Assembly: GCA_028826165.1 (NCBI GenBank)
Contig: JAPDFW010000085.1
Span: forward strand, 278,679-342,678
Reading direction: 5' to 3'
DNA from: Anaeramoeba ignava
Lineage: Eukaryota > Metamonada > Anaeramoebidae
DNA length: 64,000 bases
Shown here: positions 63,946 to 64,000 of the stretch, piece by piece
Layout: each line of letters begins with the position of its first letter
Numbering within the stretch: position 1 is the first letter of the stretch
The notes under the pieces: model-generated
What the model saw: only the letters and a program-made list of their open reading frames with translations
Database searches by the model: none
What the model was told of the DNA's origin: nothing
Made by a program: the position numbers and the translations under genes

Positions 63946-64000
63946 TGTTTATTTATTACTGAAACTAAATTTGGAACACTTCTAAATCAAAGATGAAACA

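Noticed and set aside
1-64000. tRNA, rRNA or snRNA genes
   Set aside because: I looked for GC-rich structured islands and conserved boxes and found none. The GC-richer stretches are coding exons.
1-64000. Prokaryotic or viral origin of the window
   Set aside because: Spliceosomal introns, proteasome, COP9, SNARE, Rab and dyskerin genes are inconsistent with it. No transposase, reverse transcriptase or capsid-like ORF was seen.
1-64000. Alternative genetic code explaining the broken frames
   Set aside because: TAA, TGA and TAG all end conserved genes properly, and the breaks in the RCC1-BTB copies are frame changes, not in-frame stops.

Overview
This is a very AT-rich nuclear fragment of a eukaryote, most likely a free-living amoeboid or flagellate protist. 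The evidence is spliceosomal GT..AG introns (50 nt to 1.6 kb), standard stop codons, a COP9 signalosome subunit, 26S proteasome Rpn2, dyskerin, a Rab14-like GTPase, a VAMP7-type longin SNARE and the SM protein Vps45. The family of RCC1 proteins carrying two BTB domains (IBtk-like), together with TLDc, TMEM185 and Asn/Glu-rich low complexity, reminds me of anaerobic amoebae such as Anaeramoeba. That assignment is inference, not proof.

Layout. 1-3606: two RCC1-BTB copies (the first cut by the window edge). 3786-25980: mostly minus-strand housekeeping genes (CSN7, a BTB/TLDc-like protein, a USP20/33-like deubiquitinase, Rpn2, Rab14, dyskerin), interrupted by two plus-strand membrane genes (a two-TM protein and PRA1). 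26198-34565: plus-strand VAMP7, a polytopic protein with a His-rich loop, a PH-LRR protein and a calponin-homology protein. 34708-35544: a SPRY-RING ligase (minus). 35636-37110: a satellite field. 37165-41526: three tandem four-exon genes for a two-TM, Cys-rich family (DUF3592-like). 41588-45221 (minus): a GT61 glycosyltransferase and a RING-kinase-isoaspartyl-methyltransferase-like fusion. 45372-49523 (plus): an F-box/TMEM185 fusion and Vps45. 49879-50448 (minus): a U-box/UIM protein. 50549-62040: five more RCC1-BTB copies, mostly frameshifted, with a decayed BTB-TLDc gene between them. 62384-63501: an actin pseudogene. 63684-63945: a membrane-protein fragment.

Three themes run through the window. 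First, ubiquitin and proteasome functions recur (CSN7, USP, Rpn2, RING, U-box, F-box and BTB proteins), as do endomembrane traffic functions (Rab14, VAMP7, Vps45, PRA1). These are independent genes, not an operon. Second, nearly every long intron, intergenic gap and protein linker is a 6-nt or 12-nt tandem repeat with its own private unit. Many genes are therefore visible only after removing repeat-filled introns: Rab14 has 7 exons and no long ORF, and the F-box is created only by splicing. Third, the long conserved genes (Rpn2, Vps45, dyskerin) are markedly richer in G+C in their middle than at their ends. No tRNA, rRNA, transposon ORF or CRISPR array was recognised. Exon joins were worked out by eye from GT/AG sites and homology, with reading frames checked arithmetically.
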